Shown here: positions 21,495 to 34,190 of the stretch, piece after piece
How the letters are laid out: every line of letters starts with the position of its first letter
Position numbering within the stretch: position 1 is the first letter of the stretch
From: Protonemura montana
Lineage: Eukaryota; Arthropoda; Insecta; Plecoptera; Nemouridae
Assembly: GCA_947568835.1 (NCBI GenBank)
Contig: OX387604.1
Location: 7,161,860-7,225,859 of the forward strand
DNA length: 64,000 nt
Direction: 5' to 3'
Made by a program: the position numbers and the translations under genes
The notes under the pieces: generated by a model
Told to the model about the DNA's origin: nothing
The model's input: the letters and a program-made list of their open reading frames with translations, nothing else
Databases searched by the model: none

Positions 21495-22787
21495 AATTAC
21501 AACAAATTTCAGAAGACACATCCAAAAGCTGACAATCATGTGAAATGATTTAAAGCATAGATTTAAATTGCAAATGGGATTGGATTGTTTCGCTCGCTAC
21601 GCTCATCAAACACAAACCATTTCAATGTTTTAATGCCGAAGTCGATACGGGAAAAATAACTTCAATAACCACAATTTAAAGGTCAAATTAAGTAGCAGGA
21701 GACATTTTGCATTACATGCATGCTCCCTTATGATATCAGCGATCAGAGGCGCCAGAGCAGCGATCATATTTCAGAGATCAGCCAGATCAGTGAACTCCAG
21801 TCTGCTAGAGCCTCTCTTGCAGTCCTGGAATATCAAACACGGAGAAATTTTTCTACTTTTTTGACTGCCGAGTTAAATTTTAACCAGTAGACTTGTTTCG
21901 CGGCGACCAGCACTAAATGAGTAATTCGGCTCTAGATGGGCGCAGAGTTTCGTGTCTGCAAAATAGCCGTCAAAAACAAGGTGTGAGCTTACCGATTCTT
22001 TTGAAATAAGGAACCTGGACCAATACTTTATTTGCTGCCAGCAAAAATTAAAAATTAATTTCGCTGCGTGGAGCGAAACAACCACCCTGTTACGGAATCT
22101 CCTGAACAGAGGCGACGGCGAATGTTATTTCCAGGGGGTTCAAGCGCACCCCCTTGCACCCCCCTCCGGACGCCCATGACCGAGCAAGTCCTATACTCAC
22201 AACTTAGTAAAGATTATTATAACCGTTTAAGCATAAGCATCGTCGTACTTTTCAAGTAAGGATAATCACATCTTATGCATTTCAGTAAGAAAACGTTTCA
22301 GTACCTTAATCTAAAAATGTCTTCTGTTTTACACGTGGATTATTCAAATATTCGGGCTCCCTAATATTCAGGCTCTGGGGGCAAGTACACCTTGCCATTG
22401 TACTATCTGTAAACTGTGCTTGCAAGCTCTCATTTGGAATGTGTCCGATGGGTTGATGAGGTTACTGAAAGAGTTTCTTTAAGAATAATCAAGAGCAAAA
22501 GGATCACAACTGGAAAAAAATTAGCAGTCTTTTCTACAAACTCATACATTGCCAAGAAGCGACAAGGACTATACGACTCTTTCACAGTTGATGGAAGACT
22601 TCAGTGCAAGATTAATCACTAGAAGTCTTAGATACCCAAGTATATGAATGTATCTTTTCAATTTAAAAGTTTGTTTGGATATATCAATAATAATTTGAAG
22701 CTGGCAACATAATACTGCATTTTGTTTATTTTCTACAAACTAGTATCGAGATTACAAGAGATTCAGTTGTCGGATTCACGTGTCACA
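21495..22787. other. Intergenic, no gene seen
   Basis: Near 22110-22190 there is a C-rich stretch ending in gacgcccatg that looks like a degraded terminal repeat of a DNA transposon, but I cannot find its partner. Confidence 0.4.
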
Positions 22788-24198
22788 TTACCAACGACCA
22801 CCGGGGCCATCTCCGTTACAACCGTCTCCATTGCGACCACCTCCTCGGCCTCTCAAGCGACATATGCCCCGACAAGCTACAGTTGTAGCAACCATCCATA
22901 ATAATCCTGTTGCCACACATACCGGCATCAGAGCAAGACCGCTCGTTCTTTTTGGTCTTCCGCTCGCGCCAGGCGTCCTGGCGATCAACCAACTTCCGCA
23001 ACTCTTCGGGAACCTCCTACAGAGCGGCATTTGAGTTTTAGAATCTTTTATAGGGGTCACAAAGAAGTTAAACTACACCTGCATTTGAGGCATGAATAAA
23101 TACAGAAAATAAATTAAATGAAATCTTAAGTTCTAAATTTAAACTGAATTCAATTTTAACAGCAGTATTATTCTTACCTGATTGAATAAATTTAAATAAA
23201 ATAACTATCAGTAAAGATAATTTGTTCATTAGAGAACAAACAAACCTTGACATTTGATGCAACCTATCTAATAATTTGCCAACCAACAAGTAAAGAGTTT
23301 GTCATTGCCAACATCTAAAGTATAGTAGATGATGACCACAATTATCGAAGCACAGCTTTAATTTTAAATATCATTCTCTGTGAGCGCAAGGCCACTATTC
23401 AATCCTTGTGCAAACCTGATTGGCTTCTTCCAGAAGAGGGATAAGCTTCCTGGCCGCCCACCAATCTGATTGCATTAACAAGCTGATAGAGATGCCATTT
23501 TTCCCAGCGCGCCCTGTACGTCCAACGCGATGGACATACTCTTTAATATTATGGGGAAAGTTGTAGTTGAAGATGTGCCTGCAAATGGGCTCAGATTTAC
23601 CATTTTTGCAACAGATAATTAAATAATAATTGTTCAACCGAAATAACAACAATGGCCAATCGATTAGAAATGAGTATAACAATAAATAAAAAGTGGGGTT
23701 CAGAGGCTAGTCAGGGACCCACACCTTGAAACGAATGTTCACAAGGCAGTAATCGCACACAAACCGGTACCGAGTTAACTCACGTCACATCCTCGATGTC
23801 TATTCCTCGCGAGGCGACGTTGGTAGCTATCAGAATCCGCACGTCGCCAGACTCCAGCGCCTGCATCCAGTCGCGCCTGCGACTGCTCAGACGTCCAGCG
23901 CCTGCTCACGGTTGCTCTGTTCACGACCAACGTGGATGCTCTGGCAGTCTATGCCGGCAAGACACAGGTCCGAGCTGATGTCGTCTGCGCGTGACTTTTT
24001 GCCCACAAATAGTATTACTTTATAAGCTTTTTGAGTGGAAAAATTCATAATCTGGAAACAATTAAAAGTCTTTGTTGGCATTGCAGCATCCTGAACAACT
24101 CAGAGAAGAATTTCCTTAAACAATTTACGGGGTCCTCAATTGAATAATTGCCTAACTCCTCTTCTGTTATAGAATAAATTGTTCAATACTTTATTATT

Positions 24199-24603
24199 AG
24201 CGTTGAGTGTAGGTTATAGGTAGAGTTTCAACGTCAATGTTACAGTCTCTGCGTGAAAAATGACTACCTTACCGACAAAAATGCAGAGTACCGGAAGTTC
24301 ACGTTAAGTGGAGCCACTGTAACATGAAATTTAATTTCGATATTTATAGTAGGTTACTCGCTTATGAATATCGTTACATGTGTATTAATCGTTGAGATAA
24401 ACATTGATGAAGATTTTTTGAGCATGAAAAGTTTCAAAAGTGAGTTAACCTACGAGAAATATCGAAATTAAAATTCATACGACAGTGGCTCCACTTAACG
24501 TGATTGTCCGGTACTCTGCATTTTTGTCGGTAAGGTAGTCATTTTTCACGCAGAGACTTTAACATTGACGTTGAAACCCTACCTATAACCTACACTCAAC
24601 GTT
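24199..24603. mobile_element. Palindromic MITE, copy 1 (405 bp)
   Basis: The left arm begins AGCGTTGAGTGTAGGTTATA and the right arm ends with its inverse. The arms are near-perfect inverted repeats for about 165 bp. The flanking 3-mers ATT (24196-24198) and ATT (24604-24606) look like a target-site duplication. It lies within the helicase pseudogene. No coding capacity. Confidence 0.85.
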
Positions 24604-24606
24604 ATT

Positions 24607-25360
24607 AGTGTTCCGGTTAAAAAAATACACTGCCTATTTGCAATTTAAATAAGATCCACAGGAGTTAACACCTTTTTGCATTGAAATGATGTTAAGATTT
24701 CTGATCTCCTGCCAACTCACCCGCTCCATCTTGCTAATTGCTATCGTTGTCGATGAATTCGATTTGCTATGTCACAGAATGCACAGCTGCCAAGTCGAGG
24801 CTACCAACGAATAACTGGATCGGGTTCACCATGAATGACTGCGCAAGACGACATACTTCTTCTGGTCAAGTGGCACTAAAATGGGCCAAAATCAAACATT
24901 AATACCCTTTACGTGGGATTAGACGATCGCAGGCAGGCCCAAGCTTGACCTCTTTTTTAGGAGATTCTGTTGAGACTGTTACTAGTCTAGATATTATCCA
25001 ACGATTGCAAAAACTACTATAATGCTGCTGTCTTGGTGCTCGTTGAATTCATGTTATCAGAATTTATACAATACTTTATTCGGTTATCAGTTTAATATGT
25101 CTTGTGATACTATGTGCCATTGAGACAGGCTGCGGGTAAAGGGTACTTAAGAGGGCCAAAAGAGAACTTCAAAATTCCTATATTTGCATTAATTTTCAAT
25201 TAAAATTGGTCTCACAGTTTGACCCTTTTCTGCTACATAATAGTTACGGAGTTTTAGCTGAATATACACAAAAAAAGTATTAATAATAATAAAATAACAA
25301 GCCATGATTGGCTTGATTAATTTAGATTTTTATGCTTAACTTGAAATGGCAAAAACACAG
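24607..25360. other. Intron-like sequence of the helicase pseudogene
   Basis: I searched it for the missing helicase motifs (GTGKT, PTRELA, TPGR) by eye and did not see them on the minus strand. Confidence 0.4.
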
Positions 25361-26264
25361 CTAGCTGTCATAACGTCCAGCAAGACCTTACGAATCTGTG
25401 GCTTGAAGCCCATGTCCAGCAAACGGTCCACTTAATGAAATCCGTATCCTGGAATGAAAACATGAATTAAATGTGCAGATAAGCAAGTGTTGACCTAATG
25501 ATGAAGGAAAAACAAAATTTTAAATGTTGAAACACTTAATTGACTAACATAAATCCGGTGTACCGGAGCGTTTATGTCCATAACTTCATCCAAGTCTTCT
25601 TTGACTAATTCTTCGTATAAAACTGGAGCCGGGTTTTCAATTTCCTCAGTTAGTTGATGGGCTTTTCGTCTAGCCTCCTCAAGATCCAAAAAGCTTTATG
25701 GGCATTGACATTCCATAATCTTCGTATGAAGCTTCTCCCATCTTTATCCTGGCTCCAGTGGCTTCTTGAAGTTCTTGTATTTTGCATCCACCTCGCCCAA
25801 CGATTTTCCCCACGATCGAAGATTTAACATTTATAAGGGTGCCATTACCCCTTTTTGGCCAATTACCTCTAGTCCTGTCTTTCTGACCTCCTCTTGACCA
25901 TCCACCTTGCCTTATAGATTGGTTGCCTTGCATATCCTCACCATCTGTGGAACTGTAATAAAACCCAACACCAAGACTACAGGAAGGTGTCTGATTTTTA
26001 TTTGTATATTTGTTTATTTGTTTATTCGCTACTGACAATTACATTGTAGTTGTATGGACCTAATTCTAAAGATTTTTAAATGAAGGTAAATGGTAATATT
26101 GTACTGTTTATAACATTAAGTAATCCTATAATCCTGTGTAGCTCATTTCTTCTGAACGGGAGTCCCAATCATCGTCACTGTACATGGGAAGATATCTATA
26201 AAAAAAAGTATAGTTATTAGCGAAGAACTTGTCTGGTGATAATATTGGTAGGTTATTTCACAAT

Positions 26265-27440
26265 AGGAGGTTTAGGAAATAATTTGTCTGGATAATAAAT
26301 GCTACTGGGCGAAAGAAAGTGGTCGTATCTCGAGTAGAATTAAGTAGAAAAATCGCATTACACTCTTAGAATTAGCAATATTTCTTTTTCTTTTTGATAA
26401 TGTGGGGTTCTTGTGAGGTTAGGACGTAAGTCTTGGTAAGTCTTGGTAAGTAGTAGTTTCCCAGATTTTTTTTAGAAGAGGAATATTGATCTATTTTCCA
26501 ATAGCTGTAAAGCTTCAATATCATAGGCATTCATATAATGTTTACCTTGAAAATCTCTGGGATAAAAAGATCTCGTCCTAATACTTACTCGTACAAAGAG
26601 AATTTACTACCGTATGCTACCGTCTATGCTACCGTTGTCCAAAGAAGCTCGAGCACAAAAGATGATATTAGCAGGTTCATTTAAGATCTAGGTTTGTTGG
26701 TATGGTTTTCATTTAGCTTTTTTAGGAAGAAATTTGTCTGGGTAATAAATGCCATTGGTCAAAAATATAAGCTCATGTTCCAAGTTGAATTCTATAGAAA
26801 AATCGCATTCAACTTTTGGAATAAGCATTAAGCATTATTTCGATTATTTCTTTTCTTTGTGACATAGTGGGGCTTTTGTGAGGTTATGATGTAAGACATG
26901 TGTTAGCTTTGCATGTTAGGAAAGGACTTGATATTAATCTTTTATCAAATAACTATAAAGCTTACTTATTATATGCATTTTTATAATTTTTACTGTTAGA
27001 AACTCTGGAATAAAAAACAGCTCGTCCAAATTATTTGAGTAAATGCAGAATGACTTACCGCCTTTCCAGAAAGCTCGAGGGCAAGGTACAGAGTAGCTTC
27101 AAACTTTGCAAAGTTCCACCGGCGCCACCTACTTGAAGGCTTCGACCGCGCCTGGTTTGAAATTCAACCAAAATTCAGATGTACACGCTTTTTACACTGT
27201 TCGTGTTAAGTATATATTAAATATCTTATTGTAGACATTAGTATTGTCTACTACCGCTGTTCACAGAACCTCGAGCACAAGAAGTCGAACATTTACAAAA
27301 GGGCACCCGAAACCCAAGGCTCACCGCCGCTAGGCAAATGCTTCGACAACGCCTGGTTTGCAATTCAAACAAAATTCAGATGTAAACACTTTTTACACCA
27401 TTAGTAGATAGTCTATACTAAAGATCTTATTATAGCAGGC
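26265..27440. repeat. Diverged local tandem duplications
   Basis: A block of about 450 bp at 26270-26660 recurs, diverged, at 26725-27085 (aatttgtctggataataaatgc, gaaaaatcgcatt, gtgggg.ttttgtgaggtta, agctcgag.caa). A further unit near 27140-27230 recurs at 27345-27440 (gcctggtttg, aaaattcagatgta, ctttttacac). The phrase with CTCGAG occurs three times. No coding similarity. Confidence 0.65.
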
Positions 27441-27671
27441 TTCCATGGTTCTTTGGACATCGCTCTTGGCTACAGGTTTACGCATTAAATGCGTTTCCAT
27501 AAGGAAGGAAAATATTCCTACTAAACCTTCGCATAAAATGAGTTTGCGTGAAAAATGTATCCCACCCAAGAAATGAATATTGTGGGATACTTGCAGGTAA
27601 ATGGAAAAATTCCAAAAATTATTTCGGAATGGTTATGGAATGGTTCTAGGAATGGTTATGTATGGTAACCA

Positions 27672-28063
27672 TTCAAGGTTGTATTGTATTGTATTGTATT
27701 TTTTATTTTCCTTTGTTTTTTACACATGCCATAATGTTTTTCACAAATTTGGTAAAACAGGCGTTGGAAATTGACAGGGTAGGTATACATAAAAACATAA
27801 AAAACATAGAATCATAAAAAACATAGGAACATCATTATGAGACATATTCCTGGTCATAAGTACATAATTACATAAATATATGGTAACATCAGGTAGTCTT
27901 ACAAAATTTACAATCACATTCTTTCAAGATAATGTATTCGTCTATGGAATAAAAACTATGTTGTATCAGGAAATCTTTTACTGTATTTTTAAAAGTCTCT
28001 CTTGTTCTCTCCTTTTCTTTAATATTTGCTGGTAACTTATTGTATAGGAAGTGTAAAGTCAAC
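27672..28063 (-). mobile_element. LINE 3' terminal fragment
   Basis: The minus strand encodes the C-terminus typical of Jockey-type LINEs (LYNKLPANIKE, FKNTVKDFLIQHSFYSIDEYI) with a stop. It ends in a short pentanucleotide tail, which reads (ACAAT)n-like on the minus strand at 27672-27700. Everything upstream of the C-terminus is missing. Confidence 0.7.
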
Positions 28064-28113
28064 GGTTAAAGTACTTCATTCAATCAGCGTTGGTGGTTAA
28101 ATGTTTTGTGCTG

Positions 28114-28423
28114 TTTTCTTACCTTTTACTGATTTCCTTAGACTTTTCAACTCTTTGTCATCTTTTTCGGCCAAATCCACGAGGGAATCGACGGTTTCTA
28201 TTAATTTTGTATGTTAAATGTTTGATTCTCATCTTTTTCTTTTTGTCTATATATTCTCGTTGTAATTATGACATTTAAATTGATAGATTCAATAGTTAGG
28301 CAAGCGGCAATGTCCCAGTTTTGGCATTGTACCTGTGAAGCTGATTTCATATCTTCGTGAAGTGCTGTAGATTCATCTTCATATTTATTTTTTAGCTGGT
28401 CATATTCTTTGTACATTGCCTTG
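28114..28423 (-). other. Exon-like coiled-coil segments, gene not identified
   Basis: Two stretches look like coding exons on the minus strand: 28423-28333, between an AG acceptor and a GT donor, rich in Lys/Glu (YDQLKNKYEDESTALHEDMK), and 28197-28114 (VDSLVDLAEKDDKELKSLRK) ending in G|GTAAGA. Both would form coiled coil. Their splice phases do not fit each other directly, so an exon may be missing or this is a pseudogene. I do not recognise the gene. Confidence 0.25.
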
Positions 28424-28459
28424 CTGATAGTAAAAAAAGTAAATGTGTTTCCCAAATAT

Positions 28460-29022
28460 TTCAGTCATAAATAAGAACTACATAAACAATTTAAACACAC
28501 CGAACGCTTTATCCTCAAAATTTGTTTCAAGACCATTGCATTTAAAAGGAGCCACATAGATCTTAAATTGCATATCTTTTGAAATGCGGAACATGGTGGG
28601 AAACTATTTCATAAATCGTACAGTTTTTAAGATGCTCTTGTAGATAAGCTGTGGACAAAGATTATTGTTTGGTCTGAATCACAGCCCCTAAGAAAACGCA
28701 CACCTCCACGGAGCTCGTTCAAAGACAATTCCCGATCTCAAAGCTTCTGCTGGGTCTCTCAGTTCTCTTCTGCAGGTATTTCAGAATAGTGCATCGTAGT
28801 TCTCCAACTGGCGGATAGATGACGTGGTGTACACACTCTGGCAGCTACCCCTGTAACTAGGCAGCCTACTGTGAGCAACAGGGGTAGGTCGCGCAAGCAA
28901 CTAAAAGCGACACTTTACTTTTGAACGCGAAGTCCGTAAGGTCGAGCTCACGGCGACCAGTGGACGCTGAAAGGGTCACCTTGTGCCAAGTTGCATGATC
29001 CTGGCACGGTAGACTATCCAAG
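28460..29022. other. Upstream region of gamma-syntrophin
   Basis: No coding seen. It becomes more GC-balanced from about 28690 and probably contains the promoter and 5' UTR of the downstream gene. Confidence 0.4.
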
Positions 29023-29082
29023 ATGCACATCACAGCGTCAATGTCAACGTCTATCGAGACGAAGGTCGACCAGAAACAGAAG
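29023..29082 (+). CDS. SNTG: Gamma-syntrophin exon 1 (predicted start)
   Basis: It has ATG, twenty codons and the donor AAG|GTACGA in phase 0, which is what exon 2 needs. It was chosen by phase and by giving the family length; there is little sequence similarity to lean on. Confidence 0.5.
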
Positions 29083-32000
29083 GTACGACTAGAAACTAGT
29101 CTAGTTTGGCTCACGATTTTCATCATCGGTTCCCAGGGATGATTTTCTCATCCATTTTATTCGCAAAGATGAGGGGGACATCACGAGGGTAATTGATTGT
29201 GTAAAATCAATACGATCCTCGGGCACAACAGCTGATCAAGAAGGTTGTTTTTATAAAATAAAGTTAATACAAATGAATTAAAGGTTTAATCATTGATCTC
29301 GATCAGCATATTTATTCGTTATTTAAGCTACACTCAAAACAAATACATGTTCCTCATATCGCGCCGTTTTAGGGTAAACATGTGCTAATATGATTCCAAA
29401 AATGATACACAGTATGATTGCTGAACTCAAAGATATGATCACGCCAGATGTTTATCATTTTGAAATTGAATAGTCAAGGGAACCTGTCCAGTGTCCACCG
29501 CATTTTATTTATTTAAAGCTCTTAGAAGGAATCACATATAGTTGTAAAATGTTAGCATTAAACAAGTTTTGGAAATTTTTATTAAAGTTGAATCAAATAT
29601 TCGGTCTCTCAAATCTGAAACTTTTCCTTGTTAGCCACATATTTTTTATTATCGGTACTATAATCGAGGAGTATTTCACCCTCTTCACCCTCGTCTGTAC
29701 ATTCAGTTACCAATCACTTGGCAAAATACACTTTCTTATTCAACATCGATAAGTATCTTTGTGAGATCCTGAGATTGAGCCTGGTGAGAAACTCTCTTCT
29801 TCCCTGAGGATTCCACGTGGTGCTCCTGGACCATAACTTGCTAGAAACTTTGATGAAAGACCTGATGCCACTGCCGCCTAACGATATTATGGAGATTACA
29901 ATTGTCTAGAATATAAAAATTATGTTGAAATCTCAAATTAAAAAATAAAACGTTTATACATATTATCTCATCATTTTCCAAAACAGCACTGCCCAATAAT
30001 GGTACGCTTGCTACTTTTAAAAATCCCGCTCTTGTATCATAGAGGTAGACGCCGTATAGATACCGTAATATCCATTTAAAATTAAAAAACCTACTCAAAT
30101 GGTGAAGTTGTTGTGAGTGTAATTGTCTTAAACAGTGATTTACAATCGTTCGGTTCATTATTGTCAATCTTATCAAAATGAGGGTATGGGTAGACCGCAG
30201 GCAAGACAGCTGTCGTGAAAGCCCGCAGCTCTAGTTCAGTATTGATTCAAAGTAAGTTCGTTACGGGTGGGGGAGGGGGTGGGTGCATGTGTTAGCCGCA
30301 ACTCGCTACTAGAGGGCACCAGTGGCACGCCGACTATCCTATTCTTCCGAACTCCCTGCCGTAGCGAGTTAGCACCCACTAACCCGAGCAGTGCCCAGTT
30401 CGCGGTCAGAGAACTAGTAGAGCTCAGAGATTCGAGCCCGTCTTGTCAGTTTTCCACGCTAGAGTAGGGCCCATATTTCCCTGTTGCATGATAAACAAAC
30501 CGAAGATTGCGAAGTCCGGCCTGGGGGTCCGGGGTCAAGGCACCGAGTCTAATACAAATCTGAACCGCTCTCTGTGAAGTACTTGTGATTACTACCTGTG
30601 ACCTCCAAGGAAACGGGCCATCCGTTTCTTTCTTGAAATGGTTACTAGCATAACGGGGGAGTTTCTTTCAAGTGAATGGGGAATAAGAAGCATGTTTTAA
30701 GCGGTTATTTAAATCGGTGTGAAAAGTGAACTTGTAATCTCTTGATAGGTTGCTAGTACAAGTGTCAGCATGGTTGTAACAAAGGTAGGTTAAGTTGTGT
30801 ATTTGTAGTTTAAATGGATTATGTGCATACCTAAAGTCATACGCAAAATCGTTTAATTGTAGGATCTACGGACTTTATGTTTTGCTTCCAATTTATATAC
30901 GTGTAAAGCTATACTAAAATGTACACTTTTTCTAGGGGTCACGCCATACCTTTTCAGCTTTCTCCTACACCCGCAATATGTTGCGTGCATGTGTTCCGAT
31001 TGCTTTCCCACTCAATTAGTCGTATTCGTTTTTCAAAACAATCTTGATTTTTTAACCTACATGCATGTTTTCCAACAAAGACGGGGAAATGCACGAAAAA
31101 AGGCTTCTTCTTTCTCTCCCTTTTTTCCAATGTTACATTTGTAAGTTTACAATTACATAAATGTTTTAGGAGTTTTGTGACCCGAATTCTCCCATTTGGC
31201 AAACGAAAATGTTACATTTTTAGTTTATTTTATGGTGTAATTGTAAATCAAGGAAAATACTTTCCTTTTCTCCGGTTCCTGTTCGACAACAGCTCTTTAC
31301 GAAGAGATAAAGAGGAGGAAAACCTGTACACATTTTCCTACGAGCTCACCATAGAGAATCAGTATTTCTTCCTCAGATTATATAAACAACTCTCGCTACA
31401 ATCGTACATCGAAATTGTATTCCTATTTTAAGATTTAATTTGATTGACAAATACTCAAAAACTGTTGTTAAATGACCGGTATTTTCTTTGCCCGTAGGTC
31501 CGAAGTGGGATGGTCGCCGTTAGCGACGGAAAGTGTCGACCCCAGGCCATGAGGCTTCACCTTTCCATGGAGCTACTCACCCTGCAGAAAGAGGACCTCT
31601 CGCCAGCAAACCACAACCACAACCACAATCAAAATCACAACCATCCACACTTCCCTGTCGACTCGAGAGTAAATATTCATCATACAATTAAATATTTGAA
31701 ATTATAGTAACGTAAAGCTCCATGCGCTCCAAGTTGGAGATGTACAAAGAAAATTTGTTCCAATTGATTCAACTGTTCAATGGCTGATTGATGCTAGATT
31801 TCAGAAACATGGAGATAAGCACGGTTTAACCTCGGCTTGAAGGCCATACTAATGTTTACTGCCGTTTAGATATTTTAAATAGTATGAAAGAAAATAATTA
31901 CACGAATAATAATCAAAAAAGGTTTTAAATGTATATGTAAGTGCTCCGTTATTTCTAAAAGGCACTGTTCTGTCACATTCAACAAATTAATGTTGAAGCT

Positions 32001-34153
32001 GTCAATATTTGTGCTTTGTGCCAATCTCCGATTAATATTTGAACCGCCGATATGGAGATCTACGTTTTAAGCCGCTCTTCGAGTTCAAAGAAATGAGTGC
32101 CAGACATAATCGTAACGTATGTTTACGTCACAAAACACTCCCCTTTGAATTAAACTTTGTTCTAAAAACTACATTTTTCTCGCTGTCGTTGTCTGGGTGT
32201 TTACTAAATTTACTTGCTGGATATTTGAAAAATGTTGTTGATATTGAGAAAATCAAACGTTAAGCTTAAACCTATTTTAAAGAAAGTTACGCCTTATTTT
32301 AGTGATATCGACCCTACATTATTTAAAGCCAACTTAAAGCTAATTAACGGACCATTAATTCCTTAAACAGCCATTGAACAACCGCATTTAACTAGTTACG
32401 CAATTTTATGTGCTGCTGGTAACAGATTTTTGTTTACAGGAAAGGATAGTGAGTGTCACTAGACAGAAATTGGGTGGGCTGGGTCTGAGTATCAAAGGGG
32501 GAGCAGAACATAAGCTGCCAGTGCTCATTTCGAAAACGCACAAAGAGCAGGCAGCAGACAAGACCGGCCGGCTGTTCGTCGGTGATGCCATTATTAAAGG
32601 TACAGCTGCTGCAATCACCTGCGACGTGCCATAGGTCTTACTATCGAAATTCATTTGGAGCATATTAACTAATTTCGGCTTTTCAATTAATTTGTTGTTC
32701 CCTACAGTGAACGGCGAGTTTATCACGATGTGTGACCATGACGACGCTGTCAACATTTTGCGAAATGCTGGGGACATGGTGATGCTCACCGTCAAACACT
32801 ACCGGGCCGCGACGCCTTTCTTGCACAAATCAGGTACGCATTTGCACAGAATTGGTACACCCACTAATTTTTAACTGGTGTACTCATTGACACTAAACTG
32901 AAACAAGAACATAACAGGTATAAGCATTTGCACACGACTAGTATACTAATTTACACAGAACTGATACCCATGGTCACAGATCTAGTATATTCAATCGCAC
33001 AGAACTGGTACACGTTTGTACCGAACTGATACAAACATTTGCACATTTTGAATACGCGTGTGCGAATTAACTGTTTAAATAGCAACGAGAGGATATATTT
33101 CTAAATATAAACTAATTTTAATATTTATAAAATATATAAAAAAACAATGACATATAACAATGACAACAATGTGTGCAAAGAAAATAACCCGACAAAAATT
33201 GCTATTTTTGTAGCTGACAGAGATGAACAAACATTGGACAACGAGTGCTGTGACAAGGAAGGAAGCTGCACAGACGAATGGCGGGGTTCGTTACCAAGAA
33301 CTGACACAGATACTGGCAAACAGACGGCATCTCGAAGATGGGTGAACCTCATTACAGGTACAGTAGAACCACACACCAACATCGTATTTTGCCACGACCC
33401 CTAGTAATTAGATAAATTCACAAATCCAGTCAAAATCTTATACTGAAAATTTTCTAAAATTGCAATTTTTGTCATCAACTTTGATCACTAAAAATATTGC
33501 TAAGCATAGGACGTTCGATGGTAGTTTCAAAGGTTTGGCAGACATGGAGATCCTACGTTAGCGAGGGTCGCGCATAGTTCTCCATGAGCATAATGAATGG
33601 ATTGTGTCAAAATTATATCCGATTCATTTTTTTCTGCAGTCCCACTGATGATGGCGTACGTCACTCGCTACATCTTCGGCACCGACAAACTCCGACAAAA
33701 CTCGTTCGAGGTACGAGGTCTGAACGGAGCCACAACGGGCATCATCCACTGTGACGACGCAGCCATATTGTCCCAGTGGCTCAAGTACATCACCGACAAC
33801 ATCGTTGGACTGACCAGCTTGCAGGTAAAATCCTCCTACACTGTGTAAGTGTCAAGAGCATCATCATGAGTATCGTGCCACAAGGTGACAGTCGATTCTT
33901 TCATCGTGATCAAGCAACTGCACAAACATCAGATAATGGTTTTATTATGTCCTACGCACCAAATATGTCCTAATAACAAATTGTAACAATAGTAAATTAA
34001 GTAGAGACATTTTTTTAGACGGTTTTGTTTGGCAGATATCTCAAGAATGAGCTTACACGCCCTCACTTTCAGACCATGATCGCTTAAATATACCGAATAT
34101 GTACCATGACTTATTCTTATAACAAATATCGTGTTGTTCAACAAGAATAAATA

Positions 34154-34190
<37 letters not shown>

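Larger units (their letters stand above)
22788..26185 (-). pseudogene. DDX43: Decayed DDX43-like KH/DEAD-box RNA helicase
   Basis: Intron-bearing remains of a KH plus DEAD-box helicase closest to DDX43. Recognisable exons: N-terminus 26185-26134 (acidic, DDDWDSRSEE); 25944-25550, with an RGG-like start and a KH domain containing the GRGG loop; 25445-25360, with DRLLDMGFKPQIRKVLLD; 24081-23780, helicase C-domain with SRGIDIEDV; 23595-23430, with HRVGRTGRAG; 23027-22788, tail. Lesions I can see: exon 1 donor GA instead of GT; a frameshift after KLFGS near 25685; motifs Q, I, Ia and Ib absent; the DEAD box changed to His-stop (CAT TAA at 25437-25432); a deletion joining KVLLD to VMT; a frameshift near 23905; and a frame change in the tail near 22850. 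Retained introns mean it is not a processed copy. The family acts in RNA unwinding, often germline-linked. This copy cannot make a working helicase. Confidence 0.88.

Noticed and set aside
22100-22195. C-rich transposon-like terminus
   Set aside because: It looks like a degraded hAT-type end but no partner end or target duplication could be found, so no element is called.
22788-26185. An active DDX43-like gene
   Set aside because: A stop in the DEAD box, missing ATP-binding motifs, frameshifts and a lost splice donor argue against function.
26700-27090. Possible exon with GTAAGT donor on the minus strand near 27056
   Set aside because: The sequence is part of the local tandem duplication and the frame is not kept in the other copies.
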